64,000 bases of DNA. Origin: Gammaproteobacteria bacterium (GTDB lineage: Bacteria > Pseudomonadota > Gammaproteobacteria > Pseudomonadales > Pseudohongiellaceae). The position numbers were made by a program, and so were the translations under genes. The stretch is taken from assembly GCA_029244985.1 (NCBI GenBank), contig JAQWQD010000018.1:1-64000 (forward strand). Reading direction: 5' to 3'. Of the stretch, positions 35,188 through 44,325 are shown one piece after another (position 1 is the first letter of the stretch; every line of letters begins with the position of its first letter). Under the pieces are notes generated by a model. It ran no database searches. It saw nothing but the letters and a program-made list of their open reading frames with translations, and was not told the origin of the DNA.

Positions 35188-36057
35188 CTATTCATTAACT
35201 TCGACCCGCACATAAGCATTAGTCCAGCAACAGTGAAATTCAAAACCATAGGTTGGATCTCTTGGTCGCTCGGTATCATTTATTGCCTGGATGCGCAGCA
35301 TATACTCGCCTGCCTGTTCGAATGTTGCTCTTGTTTCAATTATTCCTTCAGCACTGTCTATGCGAGACTCAGCAGCACTGAATTCGACCGCATTAGTGCC
35401 CTGGTGTAATGTCCAATTAATCCAGGTCCCCGGCGCGGCGTGACTAATTCGAGCAATGAGGTTTATTGGTTCGCCAACTTTCGCTTGCCATGGTCCCTCA
35501 AACAGACCTCGGCGGCCGCGAAAATTTGGGGGATTATCATTAATGCTGAGATAAGGAGCCGATGTGTTTCGACCAGAAGTTTCTTCCTCGTCAAGAACAT
35601 AGGAAGGAATCAAAGTACCGGGAACAGATAACATCCTACCTTGGGTTTCTATGTTCCAAATCACATCTGCCATGCCGAAGTCTTCCGGCACTGTAACGGA
35701 AAATGCGCACCAGTAGCGCCGAAATTCAGGCGTTAGTTCAGGGGTGGGACGTGTGTCGAAATGGGTCGGTTGCAGACCATCGTAGACTTCGGGTTCGATA
35801 AAATTCTGTTGGCCCAGAGGCACATCGATTTGTTCTTCAGAATTCATATTGTAGTAACCAAAGCACATGGTCGACGTGCCATCTTCATTTGGAAACCAAC
35901 CATCAAACAATGGAATTACGTGCTGGCCTTGCGAGCGCAAGGGCGCTTCACTCAGAGGGTTAAAGACGTCGGCAGTTTGAGCAGACACAACTGAAATGCT
36001 GCTTACCAGAAAGGAAAGCAGTGCCGCCTGAATTCTCTTGCTTTTAACGACTACCAC
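35188..36057 (-). CDS. Secreted protein with C-terminal CCWTN motif
   Basis: A 289-residue paralog of the 854-1792 protein. A GTG at 36057 lies 3 nt after the stop of the cytochrome/Cu gene, giving MVVVKSKRIQ and a signal peptide ending VSA-QT. Shared blocks are IPLFDGWFPNEDGT, YYNMNSEEQIDVPLG, QNFIEP and DGLQPTHF. A linker follows, then an immunoglobulin-like C-terminal half with YMLRIQA and the ending HCCWTNAYVRVEV. The vicinal cysteine pair is the most distinctive feature. The tight junction with the cytochrome/Cu-monooxygenase-like gene, also found in different gene order at 1-1792, suggests the two act on a common process. Confidence 0.87.
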   Translation of the reverse strand: MVVVKSKRIQAALLSFLVSSISVVSAQTADVFNPLSEAPLRSQGQHVIPLFDGWFPNEDGTSTMCFGYYNMNSEEQIDVPLGQQNFIEPEVYDGLQPTHFDTRPTPELTPEFRRYWCAFSVTVPEDFGMADVIWNIETQGRMLSVPGTLIPSYVLDEEETSGRNTSAPYLSINDNPPNFRGRRGLFEGPWQAKVGEPINLIARISHAAPGTWINWTLHQGTNAVEFSAAESRIDSAEGIIETRATFEQAGEYMLRIQAINDTERPRDPTYGFEFHCCWTNAYVRVEVNE

Positions 36058-36060
36058 TTA

Positions 36061-37395
36061 TTATTCGCCGCTAGCCGCAGTCAACCTGGCGTTGCGTTCG
36101 GCAGTTAAGCGGTCGAATTGATCTTCAGAAAGGTAGGTAATGCCTAGCCAAAGATGAGACATCTCATCGACACCACGTTGCCCAAACACAACCCATTGGC
36201 GTGGGTCTGGATTGTTTGGATTATCTGCTGTGTTATCCCAGGTTGATGTAATCATTAACATTGTTCCTTGGGGCAACAAAGGTGCGGCATCTTCAGCGAA
36301 TTCATAATTGATCTGCCAGGAATGATCATACTTATCTACTCTAGCTAACATCTTGCGGCTGCCATCAGGATAGATGGCTTGCAGAGATTGAGCCCGACCA
36401 CGCATATGCATGTGGGGACGGAAGCTGGTTATAAGAGCTGGCTTTTCAAGTACGCGCACGCCTTGTAATGATTTTACTGAATCTGGCGGCAGCACAAGAT
36501 CGTTTGCCCATAATCCTCCCGGGCCAGAATCAGCTGCAAAGAATTGCTCACCTCTGGTCTCAAATTCTGGCTTATAGTCTCTGGGGTAAAGCCATACAGC
36601 AGCTTCTGCTTGTTCATTAGGTACTATTTCGTTAATGGGGAAGTAGTGAAGATTCCAATTTATGGATCCACTAGGGTAAATCAGCATCCCCGTACCTTCG
36701 GGGAATTGATCCCCGCCTTTTCCAACCCCTTGCCTACCCACTGGGCCGGAAGCTCGATTCCCATTGTCATCGAAGGATCTTAATTGTGCGTGGCCATGAT
36801 GTAGAACTTTGACACCCAGTGGATAAGATCCTTTCAGCTCAGTCGCTCTTACATAGCGTGGCTCGTCAATTACACCTTCGAAGGAGGTATTGCGCACCCA
36901 CCACTGATCTTGCGCATTTGCAGTAACAGTGTAGGGCGGCGACTTAACTACGAAATCCGGCGCGCCTAGCGTGGAAGATAATTGCCATTGTCCTGCATCA
37001 GGAAGGTTTGGTTGGGGTGGCGTCAGAGCAGGATCGCCTTGCGGTGCGCCATTCTGAGCCCAGGCAATTACTTTAGTAATTTGCTCAGCGTTAAGTGATA
37101 CATCGTTCTTATAGGCCTGGATACCGACCGTTTGGTCTAAATGCCACGGTGGCATTTCCCGACGTTCCACTTTGTAGCTAATTAATGGTGCCCAAGGCCG
37201 AACTTCTTCATAGCTTAGGAGTGACATAGGCCCAATCCCATCAGGATTATGGCAGCTAGAGCATTTGTCAAACAGGATGGCGGCAATATCTTCTGAATAA
37301 GTTATCGCTCGTTCATTGGCGAGGACCACAGTGTTGGAAAGTGCCAGAAGAACCAGGCCGCTGAGAAGGTTTTTTCCAGTAATTAAGTTTTTCAT
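36061..37395 (-). CDS. Exported cytochrome c / type II copper monooxygenase-like protein
   Basis: The protein has 444 residues from the ATG at 37395, which has a GGAGA site; an upstream in-frame start is rejected. A signal peptide ends VLA-NE. A heme domain has CSSCH at residues 45-49, GIGPMS, RPWAPLI and RREMPPWH. The C-terminal domain resembles ascorbate-dependent copper monooxygenases: VLHHGH (CuH-type His pair), NWNLHYFP (another His) and PHMHMRG (CuM-type His-x-His). Near the end, GTMLMITSTWDNTADNPNNPDP includes possible Met ligands. All expected copper ligands thus look present, unlike in the 2029-3723 paralog. It could hydroxylate a small substrate in the periplasm using the heme for electrons, but no substrate is known. 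It heads the seven-gene minus-strand operon. Confidence 0.9.
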   Translation of the reverse strand: MKNLITGKNLLSGLVLLALSNTVVLANERAITYSEDIAAILFDKCSSCHNPDGIGPMSLLSYEEVRPWAPLISYKVERREMPPWHLDQTVGIQAYKNDVSLNAEQITKVIAWAQNGAPQGDPALTPPQPNLPDAGQWQLSSTLGAPDFVVKSPPYTVTANAQDQWWVRNTSFEGVIDEPRYVRATELKGSYPLGVKVLHHGHAQLRSFDDNGNRASGPVGRQGVGKGGDQFPEGTGMLIYPSGSINWNLHYFPINEIVPNEQAEAAVWLYPRDYKPEFETRGEQFFAADSGPGGLWANDLVLPPDSVKSLQGVRVLEKPALITSFRPHMHMRGRAQSLQAIYPDGSRKMLARVDKYDHSWQINYEFAEDAAPLLPQGTMLMITSTWDNTADNPNNPDPRQWVVFGQRGVDEMSHLWLGITYLSEDQFDRLTAERNARLTAASGE

Positions 37396-37641
37396 TACGA
37401 TCTGCTCTCCGTAGAGTTGATGTGCAGGCAATTATTTCAAAACTACCGAATTTTAATCGATTGAAATAGCTTATATCAGAAGCCTAGAATAGGTATGCAA
37501 AGCTGGAAAGTCCACCAAGAAAAGTTATTAATGCGTCGAGTCTACTGGGTTTAAAGCTAGAAAACAGTCATTCTTTAACCCACCTTCCTTTACTCTAAAT
37601 ACCTATACCAATCCCGAGATAACGTGATACGCTTTCCGTCG

Positions 37642-38775
37642 ATGAAAATAGTAGCGCAAAAAATCCTTCTAGCCCTTTCCCTAGTCTTTAGCGCTAGCTT
37701 CAGTCTAGCGGCTGAACGTGAATCTATCGTGGTCGCTAACCTGGGTCCGCAGATCGGCGAGCAGGTGCCTAATTTCCAGCTTCCCGATCAGTTTGGGCAA
37801 ATGCAGAACCTTGATTCCATAAAAGGTCCGAACGGAACGATGCTACTGTTCCATCGTTCGGCTGATTGGTGACCCTACTGTAAAGCGCAACTCGTGGAGT
37901 TGCAGGATCAGCTAGATGCGCTGCAGTCGCAGGGTATAGGAGTGGCTGCCATTAGTTATGATTCCGTTGAAGTGCTTGCAGACTTTGCTGAGCGTCGCGG
38001 AATTACTTATCCGATCCTGGCTGATGATGATTCTGCTGTTATCACAGAATTTGGTATTTTGAATACGGTAGCTGCGGAAGGGATCGGTGAAAACGCTGAT
38101 GATCCTGATGTGCAGGCGGACGTTGCAAAATATGTTTCTGCTTTTGGTGCAAATCAGATGATAGTAGGCACACCGTATCCTGGTACTTTTATGCTTAATA
38201 GCAGTGGCGAAGTAACTTCTCGATTTTTTGAAGAATTTTATCGGGAGCGCAACACGACCTCTAATATTATGCTGAAGGTAGGTGCGGGTCTTTCACCGAT
38301 AGCTGCTGTAGAAGGTGAAACCGCTCATTTAAAGTTCACTGCTTATCCATCAAATTCAACCGTTACTGTTGGAACGCGCTTTTCTCTGGCGCTCGAAGTA
38401 GACCCTGGTCCCAATATGCATGTGTATGCGCCAGGGGCTGAAGAAAAGGGTTATCGAGTGATTGGATTTAACCTTGAACCTTCTGATTTAGCTAGATTTG
38501 AACCGGTTGAATTTCCAGACTCTGAAATTTATTACTTCGAGCCTCTTGATGAGCATGTGCCGGTTTACCAGCAACCGTTTACAATTCTGCAAGAAGTGGT
38601 CATGAGTGGAGATGCAGAGGCTGAGGGAATCATGGCAGAACTCGATGCACTGACCTTGACAGGAACTTTAGAGTATCAAGCTTGCGATGATGCAATTTGT
38701 TTCTTGCCACAATCGATTCCAGTGTCGTTTTCTCTCGACCTTGATAGCCCCGACCGACAACGCGCTAATCGTTAG
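37642..38775 (+). CDS. Predicted selenoprotein: periplasmic redoxin with UPYC active site fused to DsbD-alpha-like domain
   Basis: Read through one in-frame TGA (37870-37872), this is a 377-residue exported protein (signal peptide ending SLA-AE; GTG 37624 is an alternative start). Residues ~32-215 are a thioredoxin-fold AhpC/TSA-type domain: IGEQVPNFQLPDQFG, LLFHRSADW, then TGA at residue 77, then PYCKAQLVELQ. The TGA falls exactly where the first Cys of W-C-x-x-C belongs, and frame and family similarity continue unbroken. A SECIS-like hairpin follows it. Residues ~230-377 resemble the DsbD N-terminal thiol domain, with CDDAIC at 348-353. Selenocysteine would make it a periplasmic reductase or peroxidase. 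The alternative is a nonsense mutation. TGA is a normal stop in other genes here. It is divergent from the 36061-37395 operon. Confidence 0.85.
37887..37903 (+). promoter_or_regulatory. Bacterial SECIS-like hairpin
   Basis: GCAACTC and GAGTTGC form a perfect 7-bp stem around a GTG loop inside the coding sequence. The loop begins 22 nt after the last base of the TGA. Known bacterial SECIS elements have an apical loop about 16-37 nt after UGA with G among the first loop bases, and this fits. It would bind SelB. Confidence 0.72.
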
Positions 38776-39097
38776 TTCGTTTTCCTAAATATTTCTTAGC
38801 GTTACTTTTTTATCTTAGTTCATACTTTCTCTGCGTGATTAAAAATTCATCCATAGGCAGAATTTTGCGATCCGAATATTTTAAAGTTTATATTCTAATG
38901 GACATTATTTCTTGTACCGGCTATTCGAATTATTTTATTAGTCCTTCAAAATAGTTTCACTTTAGTCATTATTTTAGTGTTAACCTTGCGCACCCTCATG
39001 AACGACCAACTCTAAACTGTTTAACTTTCAATGGTTTTATTCTTGAAAGTTGGAAGCTGTTTGCGTTTTACAATTACATCATCCAGTGGAGATGCCC
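38776..39097. other. 322-nt AT-rich intergenic region
   Basis: The gap between the selenoprotein gene and the MATE gene is AT-rich. I see no ORF with a ribosome site, no RNA gene and no convincing terminator. It presumably contains the MATE promoter. Confidence 0.5.
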
Positions 39098-40459
39098 GTG
39101 AAAGACCTAACCCAGGGCTCAACAACAAAACATATTATTACGATGGCTATACCGATAGCTGCCGGAATGATTTTTCAAATGCTGTATTTACTGGTAGACC
39201 TTTATTTTGTTGCTGCCCTTGGCGAACAGTCTATGGCAGGTGTTGGAACGGCAGGTACTCTGTTATTTATGATTATGGCAATTACCCAGGTGTTAGGTGT
39301 TAGTGCCGTTGCGCTAATTTCGCAAGCAGTAGGTCGCAAGGAAAAAAGCAACGCTAATTTAGTTTTTAATCAGTCATTCATTTTGTCCTTAATTTTTGGA
39401 GTAGTCACACTCTTGTTCGGATATTTGCTGGCTGGAGCCTATTTATCCAGTATCACCAATGATCCGGGCGTTCTTAATGAAGGGATAATTTTTCTCTATT
39501 ACTTTCTTCCTGGGATGGCTTTACAGTTCCCCATGACAGCTATGGGCTCATCGCTAAGAGCCACCGGTATCGTCACGCCGACAATGGTTGTGCAGATCTT
39601 TACAGTAGTACTAAATACAATACTCGCACCAATTTTGATTGCGGGCTGGGGACCCGGCCCGGCCCTGGGCGTTATGGGAGCAGCATTAGCGAGCACAATC
39701 TCAATTTTTGTTGGTTTGGCTCTAATTACTGCCTATTTCATGAAGCTTGAGAATTATGTTGAGTTCAATTCTGCACAATGGAAGCCGCGCTTTGATGTCT
39801 GGTGGAAAATGCTGGACATCGGTATGCCTGCCGGCGGCGAGATGTTATTGATGTTCGTCTACTTCTCGATCGTCTATTGGTTGATTCAGGATTTTGGTGC
39901 GACAGCACAGGCGGGTTTCAGTATCGGGGGACGTATTATGCAATCTATTTTTATGCCTACGATGGCGATTGCTTTTGCAGTAGGTCCCATTGTTGGCCAA
40001 AATTTTGGGGCAGGGCTGCATGATAGGGTTCGAGAGTCCTGCTACCGCGGGATGTTTCTTTGTTCAATAGTAATGGTTGCCACAACTGTGCTCATGCAAT
40101 GGCAGCCTCAAGTGTTAGTAGCGATATTTACGGACGACCCAGAAGTAATGGCGATTAGCGCAACATTCCTGCAGTTAATTGCCTGGAACTTTGTTGCTCA
40201 GGGTGTTGTTTTTACCGCATCAGGTGTATTTCAGGGCTTAGGTAATACGCGTCCAGCTATGCTTAGTTCTGGAATTCGATTGTTGGTTTTCGTGCCAATC
40301 GCTGTGTATATAAAATATCAACCAGAGTTTGCTATTAATCAGGTTTGGTACATTTCTATTTTTGCTGTGACTGTGCAAGGACTGGCGAGCTATTTTCTGG
40401 TTCAAAGGGAATTTAAGTTAAAACTTACGAGTGAAACCAGTGCAACAGCAGCTGCTTGA
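39098..40459 (+). CDS. MATE family efflux transporter
   Basis: A 453-residue inner-membrane antiporter with 12 predicted membrane segments in two homologous halves. The GTG at 39098 is preferred because a GGAG site sits exactly 6 nt upstream; an ATG at 39092 is too close to that site. Typical blocks are PIAAGMIFQMLYLLVDLYFVAALG in TM1, GVSAVALISQAVGRK, and in the second half GGEMLL, GGRIMQSIFMPTMAIAFAVGPIVGQNFGA and VFQGLGNTRPAM. MATE proteins exchange Na+ or H+ for organic cations, drugs or metabolites. The ORF ends 78 nt before the RraA-like gene, and transcription may continue into it. Confidence 0.93.
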   Translation: MKDLTQGSTTKHIITMAIPIAAGMIFQMLYLLVDLYFVAALGEQSMAGVGTAGTLLFMIMAITQVLGVSAVALISQAVGRKEKSNANLVFNQSFILSLIFGVVTLLFGYLLAGAYLSSITNDPGVLNEGIIFLYYFLPGMALQFPMTAMGSSLRATGIVTPTMVVQIFTVVLNTILAPILIAGWGPGPALGVMGAALASTISIFVGLALITAYFMKLENYVEFNSAQWKPRFDVWWKMLDIGMPAGGEMLLMFVYFSIVYWLIQDFGATAQAGFSIGGRIMQSIFMPTMAIAFAVGPIVGQNFGAGLHDRVRESCYRGMFLCSIVMVATTVLMQWQPQVLVAIFTDDPEVMAISATFLQLIAWNFVAQGVVFTASGVFQGLGNTRPAMLSSGIRLLVFVPIAVYIKYQPEFAINQVWYISIFAVTVQGLASYFLVQREFKLKLTSETSATAAA

Positions 40460-40537
40460 GGGCCCAGTTACGGTTCCAATTTCCACTCATCTGATTGATA
40501 CTTAATTGATAATGATTCCTTGCTTGGAGAGACGGTA

Positions 40538-41431
40538 GTGAATATTCGATTAGTAGGTCTTTCAATACTGTCAATTTTTATTATTGTGCCTTTGAGCAAG
40601 TTAGCTGCGCAAGAGCCGTTTAATCAGAACTTCTCACCTGATATAACAGCACCAGATGGATTCAGAAGTAATCGTACATCTTATTCTGCAATCATGGACG
40701 TACTTGAGCCTCCGGTTACCGAAGTAACAGAAGAACAACTGCAGCGACTCAGGGATGTGCCACTGGAAGTCATTTTCGGTGCTATCGGTGATTATCGCCT
40801 GAACTACGCCACTGGCTTTGAGAATACTCAACCAGGTAAGCGTCTGGTGGGTAGAGCCTTGACGATGCGCTTTCTTCCGCCCCGACCTGACCTAACAGAG
40901 GCTGCTCTCACTCTAGCCAAAGAAGGAAACTGGGATAGGCGCTACTATGCGAGGGCGGCTGAAGAGGCTAACCCTGGCGATGTCGTTGTAGCAGAACTGG
41001 GCGGTAGTGATGGCCATAATTTATTCGGTGATATGGGTGCAACGGGCATTCAAATGCGAGGCGCTGCCGGAGTCATTATCGATGGGGGCATGCGAGACTA
41101 CACCGGTTTGCGTGATGAACGTTTCGAAGATTTTCCGGTATTTTATAAGTTTTCCGATCCTCACACGACTTCCTGGCTAGGAGTTGAATACAACACACCA
41201 GTACGCATTGGAGGTGTTACGGTTCTTCCCGGGGACATTGTAGTTGGGGACACTGGCGGCGTTTTCTTTTTCCCGTCATCGTTAGTGGAAAGGGTCTTAG
41301 AATATGCGGACGAAACTGCAGCTAGAGAACAGTTTCAATTGCAGCTATTAGAGGACAAGGAGTACCGCTTTCGCGACATTTATCCCCTGTCCCCTGAGCT
41401 CCAAGCAGAATTTGAACGGCTCAGAAATTAG
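40538..41431 (+). CDS. Exported RraA-like family protein
   Basis: A 297-residue protein. The GTG at 40538 has a GGAGAG site 6 nt upstream and starts a signal peptide (ending LAA-QE); an upstream TTG is rejected. From about residue 65 it matches the RraA/HMG-CHA aldolase fold, with KRLVGRALTMRF, PGDVVVAELGG, GDMGATGIQMRGAAGVIIDGGMRD (the Arg and Asp that bind pyruvate and metal in the aldolases), PVRIGGVTVLPGDIVVGD, and a C-terminal helical tail. Classical RraA is cytoplasmic and inhibits RNase E. An exported version cannot do that and is more likely an aldolase or hydratase-like enzyme. Confidence 0.9.
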   Translation: MNIRLVGLSILSIFIIVPLSKLAAQEPFNQNFSPDITAPDGFRSNRTSYSAIMDVLEPPVTEVTEEQLQRLRDVPLEVIFGAIGDYRLNYATGFENTQPGKRLVGRALTMRFLPPRPDLTEAALTLAKEGNWDRRYYARAAEEANPGDVVVAELGGSDGHNLFGDMGATGIQMRGAAGVIIDGGMRDYTGLRDERFEDFPVFYKFSDPHTTSWLGVEYNTPVRIGGVTVLPGDIVVGDTGGVFFFPSSLVERVLEYADETAAREQFQLQLLEDKEYRFRDIYPLSPELQAEFERLRN

Positions 41432-41450
41432 CGACTGTTACTAGTCGCTA
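41429..41450. other. Hairpin spanning two convergent stop codons
   Basis: TAGCGACT and AGTCGCTA form a perfect 8-bp stem with a GTTACT loop. The left arm starts with the TAG of the RraA-like gene and the right side overlaps the TAG of the M16 protease gene on the other strand. It may act as a bidirectional 3' end structure, though T-runs are absent. Confidence 0.5.
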
Positions 41451-44182
41451 GCTGGGTTGCCGTCTGCATCGAGTATTTCCACTTCAGCGATGCCTAATGC
41501 TTCGATTTCTGCTTCTACTTTGTTTCGATCGCCAACAATGAGCCAGACCATATTTTCTGGTCGAACTACTTCCCGCGCGGCCTCCGCAATATCTTCAATA
41601 TTCAAGGAGCGCACTCGATTCGCATAACGATCGAAATAATCGTCCTCATAACCGAAGCGGACAATTTCACGCAACGACCCTGACACTGCATTATTAGTTT
41701 CCCAGCGCCCAGCCAGGCGTAACGATTGAGAAGCTTGTGCTTTTTCTACTTCTTCTCGAGTTGGCGGGCTATCGTCGATAAGCCCCCGCAATTCATTGAT
41801 TACTTCTTGCATAGAATCGGCGGTTCTATCCGTTTGTACCGGCGCTTGAACGAAGAAAGGTCTCTGGCTATTAGTTGGAATCATTATAGTTCTAGAGCCA
41901 TAAGACCATCCTTTATCTTCCCTCAGATTCATATTGATGCGAGAAGTAAAAGAACCACCTAAAATATTATTCATCGTCCCGATCGCAATTTCTGTTTCAT
42001 CTCTTACCGATGGCGCCACGTGTCCCGCATAAATAACAGATTGCAGAGAATCAGGTCGGTCAATAATATAAATTTTTGAATTCTGCTGTTGCGCGACATC
42101 TGGAATGTTTTTAAGAGGAACTTCTCCAGCCGACCAATTAACAAATTTCTCTTCGAGCATCGGTATTAATGTGGAGAGTGAAGTATCGCCGACAACGATA
42201 AGCGTAGCATTATTTGGCTTAAACCAGGACCTCACAAAATCAACGAGGTCAGAGCGATCCAAGCCGTTAACCGATTCTAGCGTGCCTGTTCCAGTTAAAC
42301 CTTGACCATAAGCATGATCTTCGCCATAGATTAACTTAGGAAATACCCGTTGCGCCATTTGAATTGGTGTTGTCTGTTCTCTTTGAATACGAGCGAGCTG
42401 TTCTTGTTTTAGTCGGTCCAATTCTGCTTGAGGGAAGGATGGGTTTAATATGACATCCGAAAATAATTCCAATGAGGGTTCAAGGTTCTCGGCTAGCGCG
42501 TTTAGCGAAACACTAGAAGTGTCCAAGTTAGATCCGGTGCTGAGTATGGCGCCTAACATTTCCAGTTCTGAACTTATCTCTAAGGAAGACCTTGTCGAGG
42601 TGCCTTCGTCCAGCATATTCATGGCAAGGGAAGCGGTTCCAGGAGATGCCAATTGATCAGAAGCATAGCCGGCGTTCACCATTAGCTGAAGGCTAACAGT
42701 GGGAATGGCGTTCCGTTCCGCGAGAACGATATTTAAACCATTTGATAATTGCGCCCTTTGAATTCGAGGAAAGGAAACGTCCGGCGGAGTATCAATCTCT
42801 GGCAAGCGCGAGCGATCGATACCTGTACCGCTGGCAGCGTAGCTTGGGAAAGGCTCAACTTCGAGCACATAGACACCATCGGTGAGCCATTTATTAGCAG
42901 CAATTCGGATGCTTTCTGCCGTTGCATTTTGTTGATGGTCTAGTGACTGTCGATACATATCGGGACTGCCGCCATAAACCTCACTTCGCGCAAGAGCATC
43001 TGATTTCCCGCCAAAGCCACCAATGCGTTCTATTCCTCGTATAAAGCTTGCACGCACCTGTGTTTGCACTCTGTCGAGTTCTTCCTGATCCGGGCCTTGA
43101 GTTAATAGGCGCTGCATCTCTTCATCGACAGCAGCTTCTACAGATTCTAAATCATCTCCAGGGTTTGCTGTTGCCTGAATAATAAACATGCTGGCAATTT
43201 CGCCTGCTTGAATAAAGGCAGAAACGTCGGTAGCGATCTGGTCTTGATAAACCAAGCGATTATAGAGTCGCGAATTTTTGCCGTCAGCGAGAATGTTGGA
43301 GAACAAATCCAATAAATTAGTCTCTTCTGACAATGAATGAGGAATATTCCATACCTTGTAGAGTCGTGCCTGAGGGACTCGATCTTGCATGATTTGGCGT
43401 TGCTCGCCAGTTCGCTTGGCAATCCATTCAGAATGCTTGGCAATTGGCGGGGAAGGTGGAATGTCGCCAAAATACTGCTCAGCTTTTACCAGCGCTTCAT
43501 CTGGTGTAACGTCGCCAGCGATAACCACTACCGCGTTGTTCGGTCCGTAGTAAGTTTGAAACCATTCCTGTACATCCTCAAGAGATGCTGCATTAAGGTC
43601 ATCCATTGAGCCGATGACTGAATGAGCATAGGGGTGTCCGTAGGGGTAAACCGCCTCAAGGATGGCAGTAAAAACTTTGCCATAGGGCTGATTCTCACCT
43701 TGGCGTTTTTCGTTTTGTACAACACCACGTTGCTCGTCTAGTTTGCTCTGATCTACTGCTCCCAACAGATGGCCCATTCGATCCGATTCCATCCATAAAA
43801 CTTGGTCGAGGGCATTTTTGGGAACATTCTGAAAATAGTTGGTGCGATCTAAATTTGTTGTCCCATTCAAGTCGGTAGCACCAACGCGTTCTAATACCTG
43901 AAAATAATCGTCATTAAAGTTTTCAGAGCCATTGAACATAAGGTGTTCGAATAAATGCGCAAATCCAGATTGCCCACTTGGCTCATTTTTTGATCCGACG
44001 TGATACCAGATATTTACGGAGACAATTGGAGCTTTGTGATCCTCGTGTACGATCAATGTAAGGCCATTGTCTAGAATGAATTTTTCATACGGGATTTCTG
44101 GCAGGTTATTGCCCTGGGTAAATGCAAGGCTAGTTATTCCAGCCGAAAAAAATAGAAGTATTGTCTTAGTTAGGTGTTTCAT
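41441..44182 (-). CDS. Zinc protease, peptidase family M16, two-domain, exported
   Basis: The protein has 913 residues from the ATG at 44182, which has an AGGAG site and starts the signal peptide; a start 36 codons upstream is rejected. The N-terminal half is the active M16 unit with the inverted zinc motif HLFEH (76-80), and the distal Glu is expected in the ENQPYGKVF helix region. The second half (from about residue 490, FPRIQRAQLSNGLNIVLAERN) is a second M16 pair without the zinc motif, as usual for the pitrilysin-like periplasmic proteases. It degrades peptides in the periplasm. It is followed downstream by the convergent RraA-like gene. Confidence 0.94.
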   Translation of the reverse strand: MKHLTKTILLFFSAGITSLAFTQGNNLPEIPYEKFILDNGLTLIVHEDHKAPIVSVNIWYHVGSKNEPSGQSGFAHLFEHLMFNGSENFNDDYFQVLERVGATDLNGTTNLDRTNYFQNVPKNALDQVLWMESDRMGHLLGAVDQSKLDEQRGVVQNEKRQGENQPYGKVFTAILEAVYPYGHPYAHSVIGSMDDLNAASLEDVQEWFQTYYGPNNAVVVIAGDVTPDEALVKAEQYFGDIPPSPPIAKHSEWIAKRTGEQRQIMQDRVPQARLYKVWNIPHSLSEETNLLDLFSNILADGKNSRLYNRLVYQDQIATDVSAFIQAGEIASMFIIQATANPGDDLESVEAAVDEEMQRLLTQGPDQEELDRVQTQVRASFIRGIERIGGFGGKSDALARSEVYGGSPDMYRQSLDHQQNATAESIRIAANKWLTDGVYVLEVEPFPSYAASGTGIDRSRLPEIDTPPDVSFPRIQRAQLSNGLNIVLAERNAIPTVSLQLMVNAGYASDQLASPGTASLAMNMLDEGTSTRSSLEISSELEMLGAILSTGSNLDTSSVSLNALAENLEPSLELFSDVILNPSFPQAELDRLKQEQLARIQREQTTPIQMAQRVFPKLIYGEDHAYGQGLTGTGTLESVNGLDRSDLVDFVRSWFKPNNATLIVVGDTSLSTLIPMLEEKFVNWSAGEVPLKNIPDVAQQQNSKIYIIDRPDSLQSVIYAGHVAPSVRDETEIAIGTMNNILGGSFTSRINMNLREDKGWSYGSRTIMIPTNSQRPFFVQAPVQTDRTADSMQEVINELRGLIDDSPPTREEVEKAQASQSLRLAGRWETNNAVSGSLREIVRFGYEDDYFDRYANRVRSLNIEDIAEAAREVVRPENMVWLIVGDRNKVEAEIEALGIAEVEILDADGNPASD

Positions 44183-44325
44183 TCTCGGCTCCTGAAACTG
44201 CATGAGAAGGGAAAATTGAGTAATAAGTGGTTTTAAGAACGTAGAATGCTTAAATACGAAATCGGATTTGATGATTCCAGGGAAGTTCACGGAATCACCA
44301 AATCTAGATCAAGCCTATTGCCTAA

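Noticed and set aside
37510-37600. Imperfect inverted match GGGTTTAAAG / CTTTAACCC in the divergent gap before the selenoprotein gene
   Set aside because: It has one unpaired base and a long spacer and lies in AT-rich DNA. Too weak to call an operator.
37624-37893. Treating the TGA at 37870 as the end of a short 76-82-aa gene followed by a separate gene starting at GTG 37894
   Set aside because: The GTG has no ribosome site and lies inside the thioredoxin helix after the active site. The frame, signal peptide and fold only make sense as one protein.
39050-39097. Starts at 39050 or ATG 39092 for the MATE gene
   Set aside because: GGAG abuts the ATG at 39092 and gives no spacing, while the GTG at 39098 has ideal 6-nt spacing and the usual short MATE N terminus.
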